Part shown: piece after piece, positions 16,078 to 25,183 of the stretch
Layout: every line of letters begins with the position of its first letter
Position numbering within the stretch: the first letter of the stretch is position 1
From: Nocardioidaceae bacterium
GTDB taxonomy: Bacteria > Actinomycetota > Actinomycetes > Propionibacteriales > Nocardioidaceae
Length of the DNA stretch: 35,352 bases
Assembly: GCA_025934895.1 (NCBI GenBank)
Contig: JAICWH010000024.1
Location: 1-35,352, forward strand
Reading direction: 5' to 3'
Notes under the pieces: model-generated
The model's input: only the letters and a program-made list of their open reading frames with translations
Database searches by the model: none
Told to the model about the DNA's origin: nothing
Position numbers and translations under genes: made by a program

Positions 16078-16416
16078 CTAGGTGCCGCGGCCTCTCCTGC
16101 CTGCGAGCGCGACGATCCCGACGAGGATGAGCAGGAACCCGGCGCCGAGCAACGCGTAGCCGTCGAGGTCGCTGGCGAGCGCGTAGTCGCCCTCCGGTCG
16201 CCCCTCGAGGACCAGGACCAGCACGACGAGCCAGCCCACGACGTACGACGCAACGGTGCGGGGCCGGACGGAGGTGAGCAGCCACCAGGGGACGGCGAAC
16301 GTCGTGGCCAGCGCCAGCAGCAGCCCGAGCGGGAAGGCTGAGCGGTGCACGACCACGGACGCGAGAGCCACTGCGGCACCGACGACGAGGCACGCCAGGT
16401 GACGCAGCAGGTTCAC
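16078..16416 (-). CDS. small four-helix membrane protein downstream of mshB
   Basis: This 112-residue protein starts at a GTG that overlaps the mshB stop by four bases (GTGA). Four hydrophobic segments are visible (about 5-25, 29-48, 57-76, 88-107), with short polar loops and a basic end (RRGRGT). Small membrane proteins of this kind sit beside mshB in other actinobacteria (possibly DUF6113, which I cannot confirm). No catalytic motif is seen. Coupling to mshB suggests shared expression, not a known role in mycothiol synthesis. Confidence 0.75.
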   Translation of the reverse strand: MNLLRHLACLVVGAAVALASVVVHRSAFPLGLLLALATTFAVPWWLLTSVRPRTVASYVVGWLVVLVLVLEGRPEGDYALASDLDGYALLGAGFLLILVGIVALAGRRGRGT

Positions 16417-17318
16417 TCGAGGCCGGCGAACAGGTCGGTCTCCAGCCCGTCCTCGTTGACCGGGCCCTGGACGCCCTTGGCGATCCGGTAGAACTCCGTG
16501 CCCCACACGTGATTGCCGATGTTGTTGGAGAGCGCGAAGAACGGCCCGTCCACGGCGATCTGGGTGGCGTGCGCCTTCATCGCGCGGATCTTCGCGTCGG
16601 CGAAGTCGTCCGCCTCGACCACCGCGGACAGCTGGTCGTCCGGCACCATGAACGGCGGCATCTCGCCGTCCGGGTCCATGCCCTCGAACGTGGTGGTGTC
16701 CCCGGCGGCCCGCATCGCGCGCAGGCCCTGACGCATCCGGTTCAACGACATGGCGCCCCAGTAGACCTTGGCGACGTCCCAGGGCGGCCCGAGCTCGGGC
16801 CGGTACGACGGCACCGCCGCGAGTGACATGGCGTAGGTGGCGACGCGGTGCGCCTGGATGTGGTCGGGGTGGCCGTAGTTGCCGTACTGGTCGTAGGTGA
16901 CCAGCACCTGCGGGCGGATCTCGCGGATGATGTCCACGAGGAGGTCCGAGGCCTCGAGCAGGTCGGCCCGCCAGAAGGTGCCCTCCCTGGTGTCGGTGCG
17001 CGCGGTCGCCCGGCGCTGGTCGTCCCACATCATCCCGGAGTCCCGGTAGTGCCCGGCGCCCCCGAGGAACCGGTGGTCGGTGACCCCGAGCTCCTTCATG
17101 GCGTTCGCCAGCTCGATGACCCGGTGCTCGCCGAGGGTGTCGTCGTGGTCCGCGGCGAGGTGCGCGAGCTCGGGGACCAGCACCTCGCCCTCCTCGCCCA
17201 GGGTGCAGGTCACCAGGGTGACCTGGGTTCCCCTGGCTGCGTAGCTCGCCATCGTGGCGCCCTGGCCGATCGTCTCGTCGTCGGGGTGCGCGTGCACGAG
17301 CAGCAGACGTTGGTCCAT
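16413..17318 (-). CDS. mshB: N-acetyl-GlcNAc-inositol deacetylase of mycothiol synthesis
   Basis: This 301-residue LmbE-family zinc deacetylase removes acetate from GlcNAc-inositol, the second committed step to mycothiol, the main thiol of actinobacteria. Zinc ligands are visible in HAHPDDE (H11, D14) and GHPDH (H150). The end matches MshB proteins (FALSNNIGNHVWGTEFYRIAKG). The start is the ATG at 17318, seven bases after a TAGCAT -10 box, so the transcript is probably leaderless. Two coupled genes follow. Confidence 0.93.
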   Translation of the reverse strand: MDQRLLLVHAHPDDETIGQGATMASYAARGTQVTLVTCTLGEEGEVLVPELAHLAADHDDTLGEHRVIELANAMKELGVTDHRFLGGAGHYRDSGMMWDDQRRATARTDTREGTFWRADLLEASDLLVDIIREIRPQVLVTYDQYGNYGHPDHIQAHRVATYAMSLAAVPSYRPELGPPWDVAKVYWGAMSLNRMRQGLRAMRAAGDTTTFEGMDPDGEMPPFMVPDDQLSAVVEADDFADAKIRAMKAHATQIAVDGPFFALSNNIGNHVWGTEFYRIAKGVQGPVNEDGLETDLFAGLE

Positions 17319-17325
17319 ACCACCC

Positions 17326-17331
17326 ATGCTA
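17326..17331 (-). promoter_or_regulatory. mshB -10 box, probably leaderless
   Basis: TAGCAT on the minus strand is separated by seven bases from the mshB ATG. There is no ribosome site. Confidence 0.6.
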
Positions 17332-17425
17332 GGGGGGCGGTGCTCGACGCAGTCCCGAGCCGGTCCGCCTCCCGGATGCCGTCGACGGCGGCCCACCGCA
17401 GTCCCGGTGGCCCGGCCAGCCCGCG

Positions 17426-17431
17426 TAGAGT
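17426..17431 (+). promoter_or_regulatory. -10 box of the alpha/beta hydrolase, probably leaderless
   Basis: TAGAGT is followed by six bases and the GTG start at 17438. It is divergent from the mshB promoter about 95 bases away. Confidence 0.6.
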
Positions 17432-17437
17432 CCGGGG

Positions 17438-18304
17438 GTGCGCCATCTCGAAGTCGAGGTGCCGGGCGGTCGGATGGTCCACGTCTACGACTCCTTGCCC
17501 GGACGGAGCGGTTCCGACGTACCCGTCGTCTTCTGGCACCACGGCACGCCGCAGTCCGGGCTCCTCCCTCCGCCCGTGCTGAGCGGAGGGAAGGGCCGCG
17601 CTGTCCGCTTCATCTCCTACGACCGGCCCGGCTACGGGACGTCGGAGCCGCAGCCGGGGCGAGACGTCGCCGCGGCGGCACGCGACGTCGACGCCATCGC
17701 TGATGCCCTGAAGGTCGGCCGGTTCGCCGTGCTCGGCGCCTCCGGCGGAGGACCCCATGCGCTGGCCTGCGCAGCTGTGCTCAGGGAACGGGTCCGGGCG
17801 GTCGGCTGCCTTGCCTCGCTCGCGCCCTTCGACGCCGAGGGTCTGGACTGGTTCGCCGGGATGGCCCCCTCCGGGGTCGCAGAGTTCACCGCCGCCTCCC
17901 GGGGTGCGACCGACCTGCTCGCCCACCTCTCCCGTGCCGACCCCGAGGACTTCGACGAGTTCGCCCCGGCCGACATGTCCATCTTCGCCGGCCCGTACGG
18001 CGACTGGCTGGTCACCAGCTCCACCGGGGGCCTGTCCACGGGTTACACCGGAGCCGTCGAGGACGACCTGGCCTTCGTAGAGCCGTGGGGTTTCGACCCG
18101 GCCGACGTCGAGGCGCCGGCGCTCCTGGTGCAGGGTGGAGCCGACCGGTTCGTACCCCCTGCGCATGCCGAGTGGCTGGCTGCACGTTGCCCCCGGGCGC
18201 AACTGCGGCTGACGCGCACCGACGGCCACATCTCGATCTTCCGCCACCTGGCGGGCACAGTGGCCTGGCTCCTGGACCGTTGGGCCGACTCCGCGCCGGC
18301 CTGA
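17438..18304 (+). CDS. alpha/beta-fold hydrolase
   Basis: This 288-residue enzyme has the oxyanion HHGTP (about 34-38), the nucleophile elbow GASGG (Ser102), a later Asp in GGADRFVPP and the His in TDGHISIF, a complete triad. It resembles proline-iminopeptidase/haloalkane-type hydrolases without a signal peptide, so it is cytosolic. The substrate is unknown. The GTG start lies six bases after TAGAGT. It has its own promoter and a possible hairpin after it. Confidence 0.85.
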   Translation: MRHLEVEVPGGRMVHVYDSLPGRSGSDVPVVFWHHGTPQSGLLPPPVLSGGKGRAVRFISYDRPGYGTSEPQPGRDVAAAARDVDAIADALKVGRFAVLGASGGGPHALACAAVLRERVRAVGCLASLAPFDAEGLDWFAGMAPSGVAEFTAASRGATDLLAHLSRADPEDFDEFAPADMSIFAGPYGDWLVTSSTGGLSTGYTGAVEDDLAFVEPWGFDPADVEAPALLVQGGADRFVPPAHAEWLAARCPRAQLRLTRTDGHISIFRHLAGTVAWLLDRWADSAPA

Positions 18305-18334
18305 GGGACCTGGTCGCCTGCGCCCGCCCAGGAA

Positions 18335-18367
18335 GCCGGGTCTCGCCTGCGGATGGGCCGACCCGGC
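18335..18367 (+). terminator. possible hairpin terminator after the alpha/beta hydrolase
   Basis: GCCGGGTC and GACCCGGC form an 8-bp stem around a 17-base loop, 31 bases after the stop. There is no U-tract. Confidence 0.35.
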
Positions 18368-18432
18368 CATCCCGGGGACCGGGGTGAGGGCATGGGTGTC
18401 CCCGGACGCGATTGAGCGGTCTGCCGCCGTGG

Positions 18433-18453
18433 CGTGGACGTGTGACGCCCACG
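18433..18453. promoter_or_regulatory. inverted repeat over the fadD -35 region
   Basis: CGTGGACGT-gtg-ACGCCCACG has 9-base arms with one mismatch, centred about 31 bases before the presumed transcript start of the acyl-CoA synthetase. That position would suit a repressor such as a TetR-family fatty acid sensor; no regulator gene is adjacent. Confidence 0.4.
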
Positions 18454-18461
18454 ACCTCGGG

Positions 18462-18467
18462 TAGGTT
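18462..18467 (+). promoter_or_regulatory. fadD -10 box, probably leaderless
   Basis: TAGGTT is followed by six bases and the GTG start at 18474. Confidence 0.6.
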
Positions 18468-18473
18468 CCAACG

Positions 18474-19970
18474 GTGACGAACCTCGCGCACAACCTCGTC
18501 GACGCCGCCAAGAGGCACGGTGATCGGCCTGCGGTCCGGCTCGACGACGTCGTGCTCAGCTACACCCAGCTGCTCGATGCGGCGCGGCGGGTCACGGCGC
18601 TGCTCCGGTCGAGCGGAGTCGGTCCCGGCGATCGGGTCGGGCTCGTGCTGCCCAACGTCCCGGCATTCCCCGTGCTCTTCTACGGAGCGGTCGCGGCCGG
18701 CGCCGTCGTGGTGCCCATGAACCCCCTGCTGAAGGCGCGAGAGGTGGAGTACTACCTCCAGGACTCCGAGGCGTCACTGGTGTTCGCCTGGCACGCGATG
18801 GCGGACGAGGCGGCCAAGGCCGCCGCGACGGTCGGGATCGAGTGTGTGCCGGTGGAGCCGGAGACCCTGCTGGACCGGCTCGGCGAGCACCGGCCCGACA
18901 ACGAGGTCGTGGACCGCGAGGACGATGACACCATCGTGCTGCTCTACACCTCGGGCACCACCGGCCATCCCAAGGGCGCCGAGCTGACCCAGCACAACCT
19001 CGTCACCAACGCGTCGATGACCGCCGAGACGCTCGTCGAGCTCTCGGCCGAGGATGTGGTGATGGGCTGCCTGCCGCTGTTCCACTGCTTCGGCCTGACC
19101 TGCGGCCTGAACGCCTCGGTGCTCGCCGGCTCCTGCCTGACGCTGATCCCCCGCTTCGACGCCGCCAAGGCCCTCGAGGTGGTCGGACGCGACCGGGTCA
19201 CCGTCTTCGAGGGCGTGCCGACCATGTACGCCGGGATGCTGCACGTCGAGGACGCCGCGTCGTACGACGTGTCCAGCCTGCGCACCTGCATCTCTGGAGG
19301 GGCCGCCCTGCCGGTCGAGGTGATGAAGAGCTTCGAGAAGACCTTCGGGTGCATCGTGCTCGAGGGCTACGGCTTGTCCGAGACCGCACCTGTCGCCTCC
19401 TTCAACCGGCCGGACCTGGAGCGCAAGCCAGGGTCCATCGGCCTGCCCGTGCGCGGCGTCGAGATGAAGCTGGTCGACGGCCGGGGCGGGGACGTGTCGA
19501 CCGGTGAGGTCGGTGAGATCGCCATCCGCGGCGAGAACGTCATGAAGGGCTACTGGCGGCGCGAGGAGGCGACCAGGGAGGCGATCCCGGACGGCTGGTT
19601 CCGCAGCGGGGACCTGGCCCGTCAGGACGAGGACGGCTACTTCTTCATGGTGGACCGCAAGAAGGACCTGATCATCCGTGGCGGCTACAACGTCTACCCG
19701 CGGGAGGTCGAGGAGGCGCTCTACGAGCACGAGGCGGTCGCGGAGGTGGCGGTGATCGGCATCCCCCACGGTGACCTCGGTGAGGAGGTCGGCGCCGCGG
19801 TAGCCCTCAAGCCCGGGCAGGAGGCCGACGTCGACGCGCTCCGCGCGTTCGCGAAGGAGCGGCTCGCCGCCTACAAGTACCCCCGCCACCTGTGGATCGT
19901 CGACCAGCTGCCGAAGGGCCCGACGGGCAAGATCCTGCGCCGCGAGGTCCGTGCCCCGGAGCAGGTGTGA
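18474..19970 (+). CDS. fadD: long-chain fatty acid-CoA ligase
   Basis: This 498-residue adenylate-forming enzyme activates a carboxylic acid to its CoA thioester with ATP. Motifs in order are the P-loop [15 protein letters not shown] (about 157-170), [10 protein letters not shown] (about 300), the hinge/ATP Asp in [35 protein letters not shown], and the catalytic Lys in [13 protein letters not shown] near the end. The protein is full length. Its stop overlaps the PHA-synthase fragment by four bases (GTGA), and a PHA depolymerase and an acyl-CoA dehydrogenase follow, so a fatty or hydroxy-fatty acid substrate is likely. Confidence 0.9.
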   Translation: MTNLAHNLVDAAKRHGDRPAVRLDDVVLSYTQLLDAARRVTALLRSSGVGPGDRVGLVLPNVPAFPVLFYGAVAAGAVVVPMNPLLKAREVEYYLQDSEASLVFAWHAMADEAAKAAATVGIECVPVEPETLLDRLGEHRPDNEVVDREDDDTIVLLYTSGTTGHPKGAELTQHNLVTNASMTAETLVELSAEDVVMGCLPLFHCFGLTCGLNASVLAGSCLTLIPRFDAAKALEVVGRDRVTVFEGVPTMYAGMLHVEDAASYDVSSLRTCISGGAALPVEVMKSFEKTFGCIVLEGYGLSETAPVASFNRPDLERKPGSIGLPVRGVEMKLVDGRGGDVSTGEVGEIAIRGENVMKGYWRREEATREAIPDGWFRSGDLARQDEDGYFFMVDRKKDLIIRGGYNVYPREVEEALYEHEAVAEVAVIGIPHGDLGEEVGAAVALKPGQEADVDALRAFAKERLAAYKYPRHLWIVDQLPKGPTGKILRREVRAPEQV

Positions 19971-20206
19971 CCGCCCTGGCTGACAGGTTCGTCCTGTCCC
20001 CGAGTGGGCACATCGTCTCGATGGTCAACCCACCCGACAACCCCAAGGCCGGCCGCCAGGTGCTCCCCGACCAGCCGGCACCCGCACACGACCCCGACGA
20101 CCCGCAGCAGTGGCTGGCGTCCGCCGCCGAGGTCCTCGCCAGCTGGTGGGACGACTGCGTCGCCTCCCTCATGGACGCACCAGGCAGCCATGTGCTCGAT
20201 CGTTGA
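19967..20206 (+). pseudogene. carboxy-terminal fragment of a PHA synthase (PhaC)
   Basis: The 79-codon frame reads DRFVLSPSGHIVSMVNPPDN, then PKA, and later a WLASAAEVLASWWDD segment. These match the end of polyhydroxyalkanoate synthases, whose hallmark is FVLSxxGHIxSxVNPPxNPKA with the catalytic His in GHI, followed by the W-rich tail. Everything before it is missing, including the Cys nucleophile and Asp. The fragment starts at a GTG coupled to the fadD stop, so it may be translated but cannot be an active synthase. It directly precedes a PHA depolymerase, where phaC is expected. I read it as the remains of a deletion that removed about five sixths of phaC. Confidence 0.7.
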
Positions 20207-21095
20207 CCCGTCGCCCCTGGAGCCCGAGGCGCTCGACCAGGAGGCGCTCGACCGCGAGGACGCCCACCGGGAGGCGCTGCGCAGGGACCGGCTGCGCATG
20301 CTTGCGGTCCGCCACATCCAGGTCCGCGTCAGCGTCCGACCTGGACAGGGCCGGCTCGCCCACCGGCCGCCGCTCCTGCTCTGCAACGGGATAGGCGCCA
20401 GCCTCGAGGTGCTCCAGCCGCTCGTCGACGGGCTCGACCCGGATCGCGCGGTGGTCCGCTTCGACATACCCGGCGTCGGCGGCTCTCCGCCACCACCGTC
20501 TCCCTACAGCCTGGGCGTGCTGTCCTCGTGGGTCACGGCCGTGGTAGCCCGGCTCGGCTACGACGAGTTCGACGTGCTGGGTCTGTCCTGGGGCGGCTCG
20601 CTGGCCCAGCACCTGGCGGTGCAGTCGCGTCGCCACGTGCGCCGATTGGTCCTCGCCGCCACCGGCACCGGCTCGGTGATGGTCCCGGCCCGTCCCCGGG
20701 TGCTCGCGCACATGCTCACGCCTCGACGCCACCGCGACCCGACGTACGCCGCCCGCGTCGCCCCGGAGATCTACGGCGGAAGCATGCGCACCCATCCCGA
20801 GCGTGGTGCCGAGCTGCTGCACGCCGCCACCCGGGCCGGGTCCAGACGCGGCTACTACTACCAGCTGGGCGCCACGGCCGGCTGGTCCAGCCTGCCGTTC
20901 CTGCCGATGGTCAAGCAGCCCACCCTGGTGCTCGCCGGCGATGACGACCCGATCATCCCGCTGGTCAACGCACGGGTCCTGCACCGGCTGATCCCGAACT
21001 CCGTGCTGCACGTCTACCACGGCGGCCACCTCGGCATCCTGACCGAGAGCGACGAGCTGGTCCCGCTGATCGAGCGGTTCCTCTCCGCGCCATGA
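20190..21095 (+). CDS. phaZ: intracellular PHA depolymerase, PhaZ type
   Basis: This alpha/beta hydrolase has RPPLLLCNGIGASLEVLQP and RFDIPGVGGSPPP, sequences very close to intracellular medium-chain PHA depolymerases. The triad is visible: Ser in GLSWGGSLAQ, Asp in AGDDDPIIPL and His in YHGGHLGIL. It would release hydroxyacyl units from storage polyester granules. The ATG at 20190 gives 301 residues and overlaps the PhaC fragment by 17 bases; an ATG at 20298 (MLAVRHIQVRV) gives 265 and is closer to the usual family start. The upstream segment is an acidic Glu-Ala-Leu-Asp repeat that could be an extra tail. Confidence 0.82.
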   Translation: MCSIVDPSPLEPEALDQEALDREDAHREALRRDRLRMLAVRHIQVRVSVRPGQGRLAHRPPLLLCNGIGASLEVLQPLVDGLDPDRAVVRFDIPGVGGSPPPPSPYSLGVLSSWVTAVVARLGYDEFDVLGLSWGGSLAQHLAVQSRRHVRRLVLAATGTGSVMVPARPRVLAHMLTPRRHRDPTYAARVAPEIYGGSMRTHPERGAELLHAATRAGSRRGYYYQLGATAGWSSLPFLPMVKQPTLVLAGDDDPIIPLVNARVLHRLIPNSVLHVYHGGHLGILTESDELVPLIERFLSAP

Positions 21096-21164
21096 CCTGC
21101 CGACACCACGGCTCACACCCCCCGAGACCTGCGGCGCCGAGATCCACGAACGGGAGCAGACCCC

Positions 21165-22367
21165 ATGAGCGTGACCGTCAACCTCACGGACACCCCGGAC
21201 TCCGACTTCCTGGGGTTCGAGCTGCTGCTCGAACCCGAGGACCGCGAGCTGTTGGAGAAGGTGCGGTCGTACATGACCGAGAACGTAGAGCCGGTCATCA
21301 ACGACTACTGGACGCGCGCGGAGTTCCCACACCAGCTGGTGCCGGGTATCGCGGCGCTGGGGATCGCCGGGCTGCAGTTCGACGGCCCGGGCTGCCCGGG
21401 TCGCAGCTGCCTCGTGGACGGGATGGTCGCGATGGAGCTCGCCCGCGTCGACCCGTCCATGCAGACGTTCATGGGGGTGCACGGCGGCCTCGCAATGGGA
21501 TCGGTCAGCATCTGCGGGTCGCAAGAGCAAAAGGAGCGCTGGCTCCCCGCGATGGCGCGGATGGAGCTGATCGGGGCGTTCGGTCTCACCGAGCCCGAGC
21601 AGGGTTCCGGGATCGCCGGTGGGCTGGGGAGCACGGCCCGTCGCGAGGGTGACGAGTGGGTGCTCGACGGCGAGAAGAAGTGGATCGGCAACGCGTCGTT
21701 CGCCGACCTGGTGATCATCTGGGCCCGCGACGTCGAGGACCATCAGGTCAAGGGGTTCGTCGTGGAGAGGGGCGCCCCCGGCAGCGAGGGGATGACCTTC
21801 GACGTGCAGCGCGACAAGATCGCCCTCCGCGTCGTACAGAACGCCGAGATCCATCTCCGCGGCGTCCGGGTGCCCGAGGCCAACCGGCTCGCCGACGCCA
21901 GCTCCTTTAAGGACACCGCGAAGGTGCTGCGGCTGACCCGCACCGGCGTGGCCTGGGCAGCGACCGGTTGCGCGCGTGGGGCCTACGAGCACGCCCTGCG
22001 CTACACGGTGCAGCGCGAGCAGTTCGGGCAGCCGATCGCGGGCTTCCAGCTGGTGCAGGACCTGCTGGTGAAGATGCTCTCGAACGTCGTCGCGTCCACC
22101 GCGGTGTGCGTGCGGGTCTCGCAGCTGCAGGACGCCGGCCAGCTCAAGGACGAGCACGCGTCGCTGGCCAAGGCCTTCACCACGGTGCGGATGCGGGAGT
22201 CCGTCGGCTGGGCGCGTGAGGTGCTCGGCGGCAACGGCGTGCTGCTCGAGCACCACGTCGGCCGGTTCGTGGCCGACGCGGAGGCCATCTACTCCTACGA
22301 AGGCACCCGAGAGATCAACACCCTGATCGTGGGACGAGCGATCACCGGTCAGAGCGCGTTCGTCTGA
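21165..22367 (+). CDS. acyl-CoA dehydrogenase (glutaryl-CoA dehydrogenase-like)
   Basis: This 400-residue FAD enzyme has the FAD/substrate segment GAFGLTEPEQGSGIAGG, the WIGNASFADLVIIWAR strand and the carboxy-terminal catalytic Glu in SYEGTREIN (E379), the position used by glutaryl- and short-chain enzymes. The domain order is the usual all-alpha, beta, all-alpha. It would oxidise an acyl-CoA at the alpha-beta bond. It follows phaZ by 69 bases and is probably part of the same fatty-acid-related transcript. No electron-transfer flavoprotein gene is in the window. Confidence 0.88.
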   Translation: MSVTVNLTDTPDSDFLGFELLLEPEDRELLEKVRSYMTENVEPVINDYWTRAEFPHQLVPGIAALGIAGLQFDGPGCPGRSCLVDGMVAMELARVDPSMQTFMGVHGGLAMGSVSICGSQEQKERWLPAMARMELIGAFGLTEPEQGSGIAGGLGSTARREGDEWVLDGEKKWIGNASFADLVIIWARDVEDHQVKGFVVERGAPGSEGMTFDVQRDKIALRVVQNAEIHLRGVRVPEANRLADASSFKDTAKVLRLTRTGVAWAATGCARGAYEHALRYTVQREQFGQPIAGFQLVQDLLVKMLSNVVASTAVCVRVSQLQDAGQLKDEHASLAKAFTTVRMRESVGWAREVLGGNGVLLEHHVGRFVADAEAIYSYEGTREINTLIVGRAITGQSAFV

Positions 22368-22379
22368 GCGGCGACCAGT

Positions 22380-22454
22380 CGGACGGGCACTCGAGCGACT
22401 GCGGCACCCGGTCCACGCTCGGCTGGTCCCCGGGCCCGGTCGAGTGCCTGTCCG
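22380..22454. terminator. long inverted repeat between convergent genes
   Basis: CGGACGGGCACTCGA (22380-22394) pairs with TCGAGTGCCTGTCCG (22440-22454) at 14 of 15 positions around a 45-base loop that itself contains CCCCGGGCCCGG. It lies between the acyl-CoA dehydrogenase and helicase stops and could end transcription from both sides. Confidence 0.55.
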
Positions 22455-22475
22455 AGCGGTGGCCCCACGCGCAGC

Positions 22476-24995
22476 TCACAGCGCCAGCAGGCCGGTCACG
22501 TCCATCACCAGCTCGCCCTCGTCGTCCGATGCCGCCAGGTCCACGGTCGCGGTGATCCGCCAGTCGTGGTCCCCGTCCGGGTCGCCCACGATCTGCTGGA
22601 CCTCCCACACGGCCTCGCGCTTCTCGACGAGCAGCATCTTCGGCCCGCGGGCGTCCGGGCCCGTGTCGATGGACTCATGCACCGAGAAGTACTCCTCGAG
22701 CGCCTCCCGCCAGTCCTCGCCGGTCATCGCCGAGCCGTTCTCGTCCTCCAGCTCACCGAGCTGCTGCCACCGGCGCAGCGCCGCGAGCTCGACGCGTCGG
22801 AACAGCGCGTTGCGGACCAGCACCGTGAACGCCCGCTCGTTGGCGGTGATCCGCTCCGGCTCCGGTGGGAGCACGTCCGGTTCGAGCACCCGCGTCGGGT
22901 CGCTCAGCTGCTCCCACTCGTCGAGCAGACTGGAGTCGGTCTGCCGGACCACGGCACCCAGCCAGGCGATGATGTCCTCGAGGTCGTCGGTGCGCACGCT
23001 GTCCGGGACGGTCTGCCGCAGCGCTCGGTAGGCGTCGCCGAGGTACCGCAGCACCAGCCCCTCGGACCGGGTCAGGCCGTAGTGGGCGACGTACTCGGCG
23101 AACGTCATGGCGCGCTCGAACATGTCCCGCACCACCGACTTGGGCGAGACAGCATGCTCCCCCACCCACGGGTGCTGACGCCGGTAGACCTCGTAGGTGT
23201 GCTCGAGCAGCTCCTGCAGCGGCTTGGGCCAGGTGATGTCCTCGAGCAGCTCCATGCGCTCGTCGTAGTCGATGCCCTCGGCCTTCATCTCCCCGATCGC
23301 CTCGCCGCGCGCCTTGTGCTCCTGCGCACCGAGCACCGGACGAGGGTCCTCGAGGGTCGCCTCGACGACCGAGACGACGTCGAGCGCGTAGGTCGGTGCC
23401 TCCGGGTCGAGGACGTCGAAGACCGCGAGGGCGTACGTCGACAGCGGCTGGTTCAACGCGAAGCCGAGCTGCAGGTCCTCGATCAGCCGGACGGTGCGCC
23501 CGTCGGCCTCCGCCGGGTCGACGCGCTCCACGACGCCGGCGGCGAGGAGGTCGCGGTACTGCGCCACGGCCCGACGGATCAGCCGGACCTGAGCGCGGTT
23601 GTCCTCGTGGTTGTCGCGCAGCAGCCGCCGCATGGCAACGAACGGGTCACCGGGCCGCGCGATGACGTTGAGGAGCATCGAGTGGCTGACCCGCATGCGG
23701 GAGACCAGCGCCTCCGGTTCGGCAGCCACCAGCCGCTGAAAGGTGTCCTCGGACCAGTTGACCTGGCCCTCGGGCGCCTTCTTGCGCTGCACCCGCTTGA
23801 GCTTCTTCGGGTCGTCACCGGCCTTCTGCACCAGCCGGTGGTTCTCCACGAGGTGGTCGGGTGCCTGCACCACGACGGTCCCGGCGGTGTCGAAACCGGC
23901 CCGTCCGGCGCGTCCGGCGATCTGGTGGAACTCTCGCGCCTTGAGCAGCCGCTGCCGCCGCCCGTCGTACTTCGAGAGCCCGGTGAACACGACCGTGCGG
24001 ATCGGGACGTTGATGCCGACGCCCAGCGTGTCGGTGCCGCAGATCACCTTGAGCAGGCCGGCCTGGGCGAGCTGCTCGACCAGCCGCCGGTACTTCGGCA
24101 GCATCCCGGCGTGGTGCACGCCGACGCCGTGCTTGACCAGCCGGGACAGGGTCTTGCCGAACCCGGGGCTGAAGCGGAACTCGCCGATCAGCTCGGCGAT
24201 CCGGTCCTTCTCCTCCCGTGTGCAGACGTTCACGCTCGTCAGCGCCTGCGCGCGCTCGAGAGCGGCGGCCTGGGTGAAGTGCACGACGTAGACGGGTGCC
24301 TGATGGGTGGTGAGCAGCTCCTCGATCGTCTCGTGGAGCGGGGTGAGCGCCCACTGGTAGGTGAGCGGCACCGGCCGCGTCGCACTGGTCACCACGGCCG
24401 TGTCCCGACCGTTGCGGCGCGAGAGGTCCTCGACGAACCGGCTGACGTCTCCGAGCGTCGCCGACATCAGCAGGAACTGGGCCTGAGGGAGCTCGATCAG
24501 CGGCACCTGCCAGGCCCATCCACGGTCCGGCTCGGAGTAGAAGTGGAACTCGTCCATCACCACCTGGCCGACGTCGGCGGACGCCCCCTCACGCAGGGCG
24601 ATGTTGGCGAGCACCTCGGCTGTGCAGCAGATGAGTGGCGCCGAGGGGTTGACGGCCGCATCACCGGTCATCATGCCGACGTTGTCCGCGCCGAACACCT
24701 CGATCAGTGCGAAGAACTTCTCCGAGACCAGAGCCTTGATCGGTGCGGTGTAGAAGGTCCGCCGGCCCCACGCCATGGCCGCGAGGTGCGCGCCGGTGGC
24801 GACCAGGCTCTTGCCGGTGCCGGTGGGGGTGCTGAGGATGACGTTGGCGCCGGTGACGACCTCCATCAGCGCCTCCTCCTGCGCCGGGTAGAGCGTCAGG
24901 CCCTGATCACCGGCCCACGCCTCGAAGGCGGTGAACACCGCGTCGGGGTCGGTGGTGCCCGGAGGCAGCCGGTGCAAGAGGGACTCGAAAGGCAT
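22476..24995 (-). CDS. Ski2-like DEAD/DEAH-box helicase with DUF3516 domain
   Basis: This 839-residue superfamily 2 helicase has Walker A in STPTGTGKS (about 55-63), Walker B as VVMDEFHFYSEPDRG, motif III LLMSATLGD and motif VI HQIAGRAGRAGFD. The carboxy-terminal half is DUF3516, an actinobacterial extension on this helicase type. RNA remodelling or DNA repair is likely; the actual substrate is unknown. The ATG at 24995 begins MPFESLLHRLPPGTTDPDAV after a GGAAGG; longer starts upstream give low-complexity sequence. It is divergent from the orphan holin and convergent with the acyl-CoA dehydrogenase. Confidence 0.9.
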   Translation of the reverse strand: MPFESLLHRLPPGTTDPDAVFTAFEAWAGDQGLTLYPAQEEALMEVVTGANVILSTPTGTGKSLVATGAHLAAMAWGRRTFYTAPIKALVSEKFFALIEVFGADNVGMMTGDAAVNPSAPLICCTAEVLANIALREGASADVGQVVMDEFHFYSEPDRGWAWQVPLIELPQAQFLLMSATLGDVSRFVEDLSRRNGRDTAVVTSATRPVPLTYQWALTPLHETIEELLTTHQAPVYVVHFTQAAALERAQALTSVNVCTREEKDRIAELIGEFRFSPGFGKTLSRLVKHGVGVHHAGMLPKYRRLVEQLAQAGLLKVICGTDTLGVGINVPIRTVVFTGLSKYDGRRQRLLKAREFHQIAGRAGRAGFDTAGTVVVQAPDHLVENHRLVQKAGDDPKKLKRVQRKKAPEGQVNWSEDTFQRLVAAEPEALVSRMRVSHSMLLNVIARPGDPFVAMRRLLRDNHEDNRAQVRLIRRAVAQYRDLLAAGVVERVDPAEADGRTVRLIEDLQLGFALNQPLSTYALAVFDVLDPEAPTYALDVVSVVEATLEDPRPVLGAQEHKARGEAIGEMKAEGIDYDERMELLEDITWPKPLQELLEHTYEVYRRQHPWVGEHAVSPKSVVRDMFERAMTFAEYVAHYGLTRSEGLVLRYLGDAYRALRQTVPDSVRTDDLEDIIAWLGAVVRQTDSSLLDEWEQLSDPTRVLEPDVLPPEPERITANERAFTVLVRNALFRRVELAALRRWQQLGELEDENGSAMTGEDWREALEEYFSVHESIDTGPDARGPKMLLVEKREAVWEVQQIVGDPDGDHDWRITATVDLAASDDEGELVMDVTGLLAL

Positions 24996-25126
24996 CACCT
25001 TCCATGGTCCCCGACCGCGAGCCGTTTCACCGAATCGCCTCAGGCTCGTCGGCCACGCGTGGAGGTCGACGACCGGGAGGTCCGCCTCGCAGGTCGCCAT
25101 CCGCGGGTATCACCGAGGAGCGCCTC

Positions 25127-25171
25127 CTCTCCTCGTCAGGAAAGGCTCGGCAGAGGCTCGGGCGAGGAGAG
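25127..25171 (+). promoter_or_regulatory. hairpin in the holin 5' leader
   Basis: CTCTCCTCG and CGAGGAGAG form a perfect 9-bp stem around a 27-base loop. The 3' arm ends directly before the GCAGGGAG ribosome site (25172-25179). The loop contains a direct repeat of aggctcgg. It could affect translation of the holin. Confidence 0.4.
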
Positions 25172-25183
25172 CAGGGAGTCACC

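Noticed and set aside
14392-16341. A 649-codon plus-strand open frame
   Set aside because: It is antisense to the VanW-family gene and has no recognisable domain.
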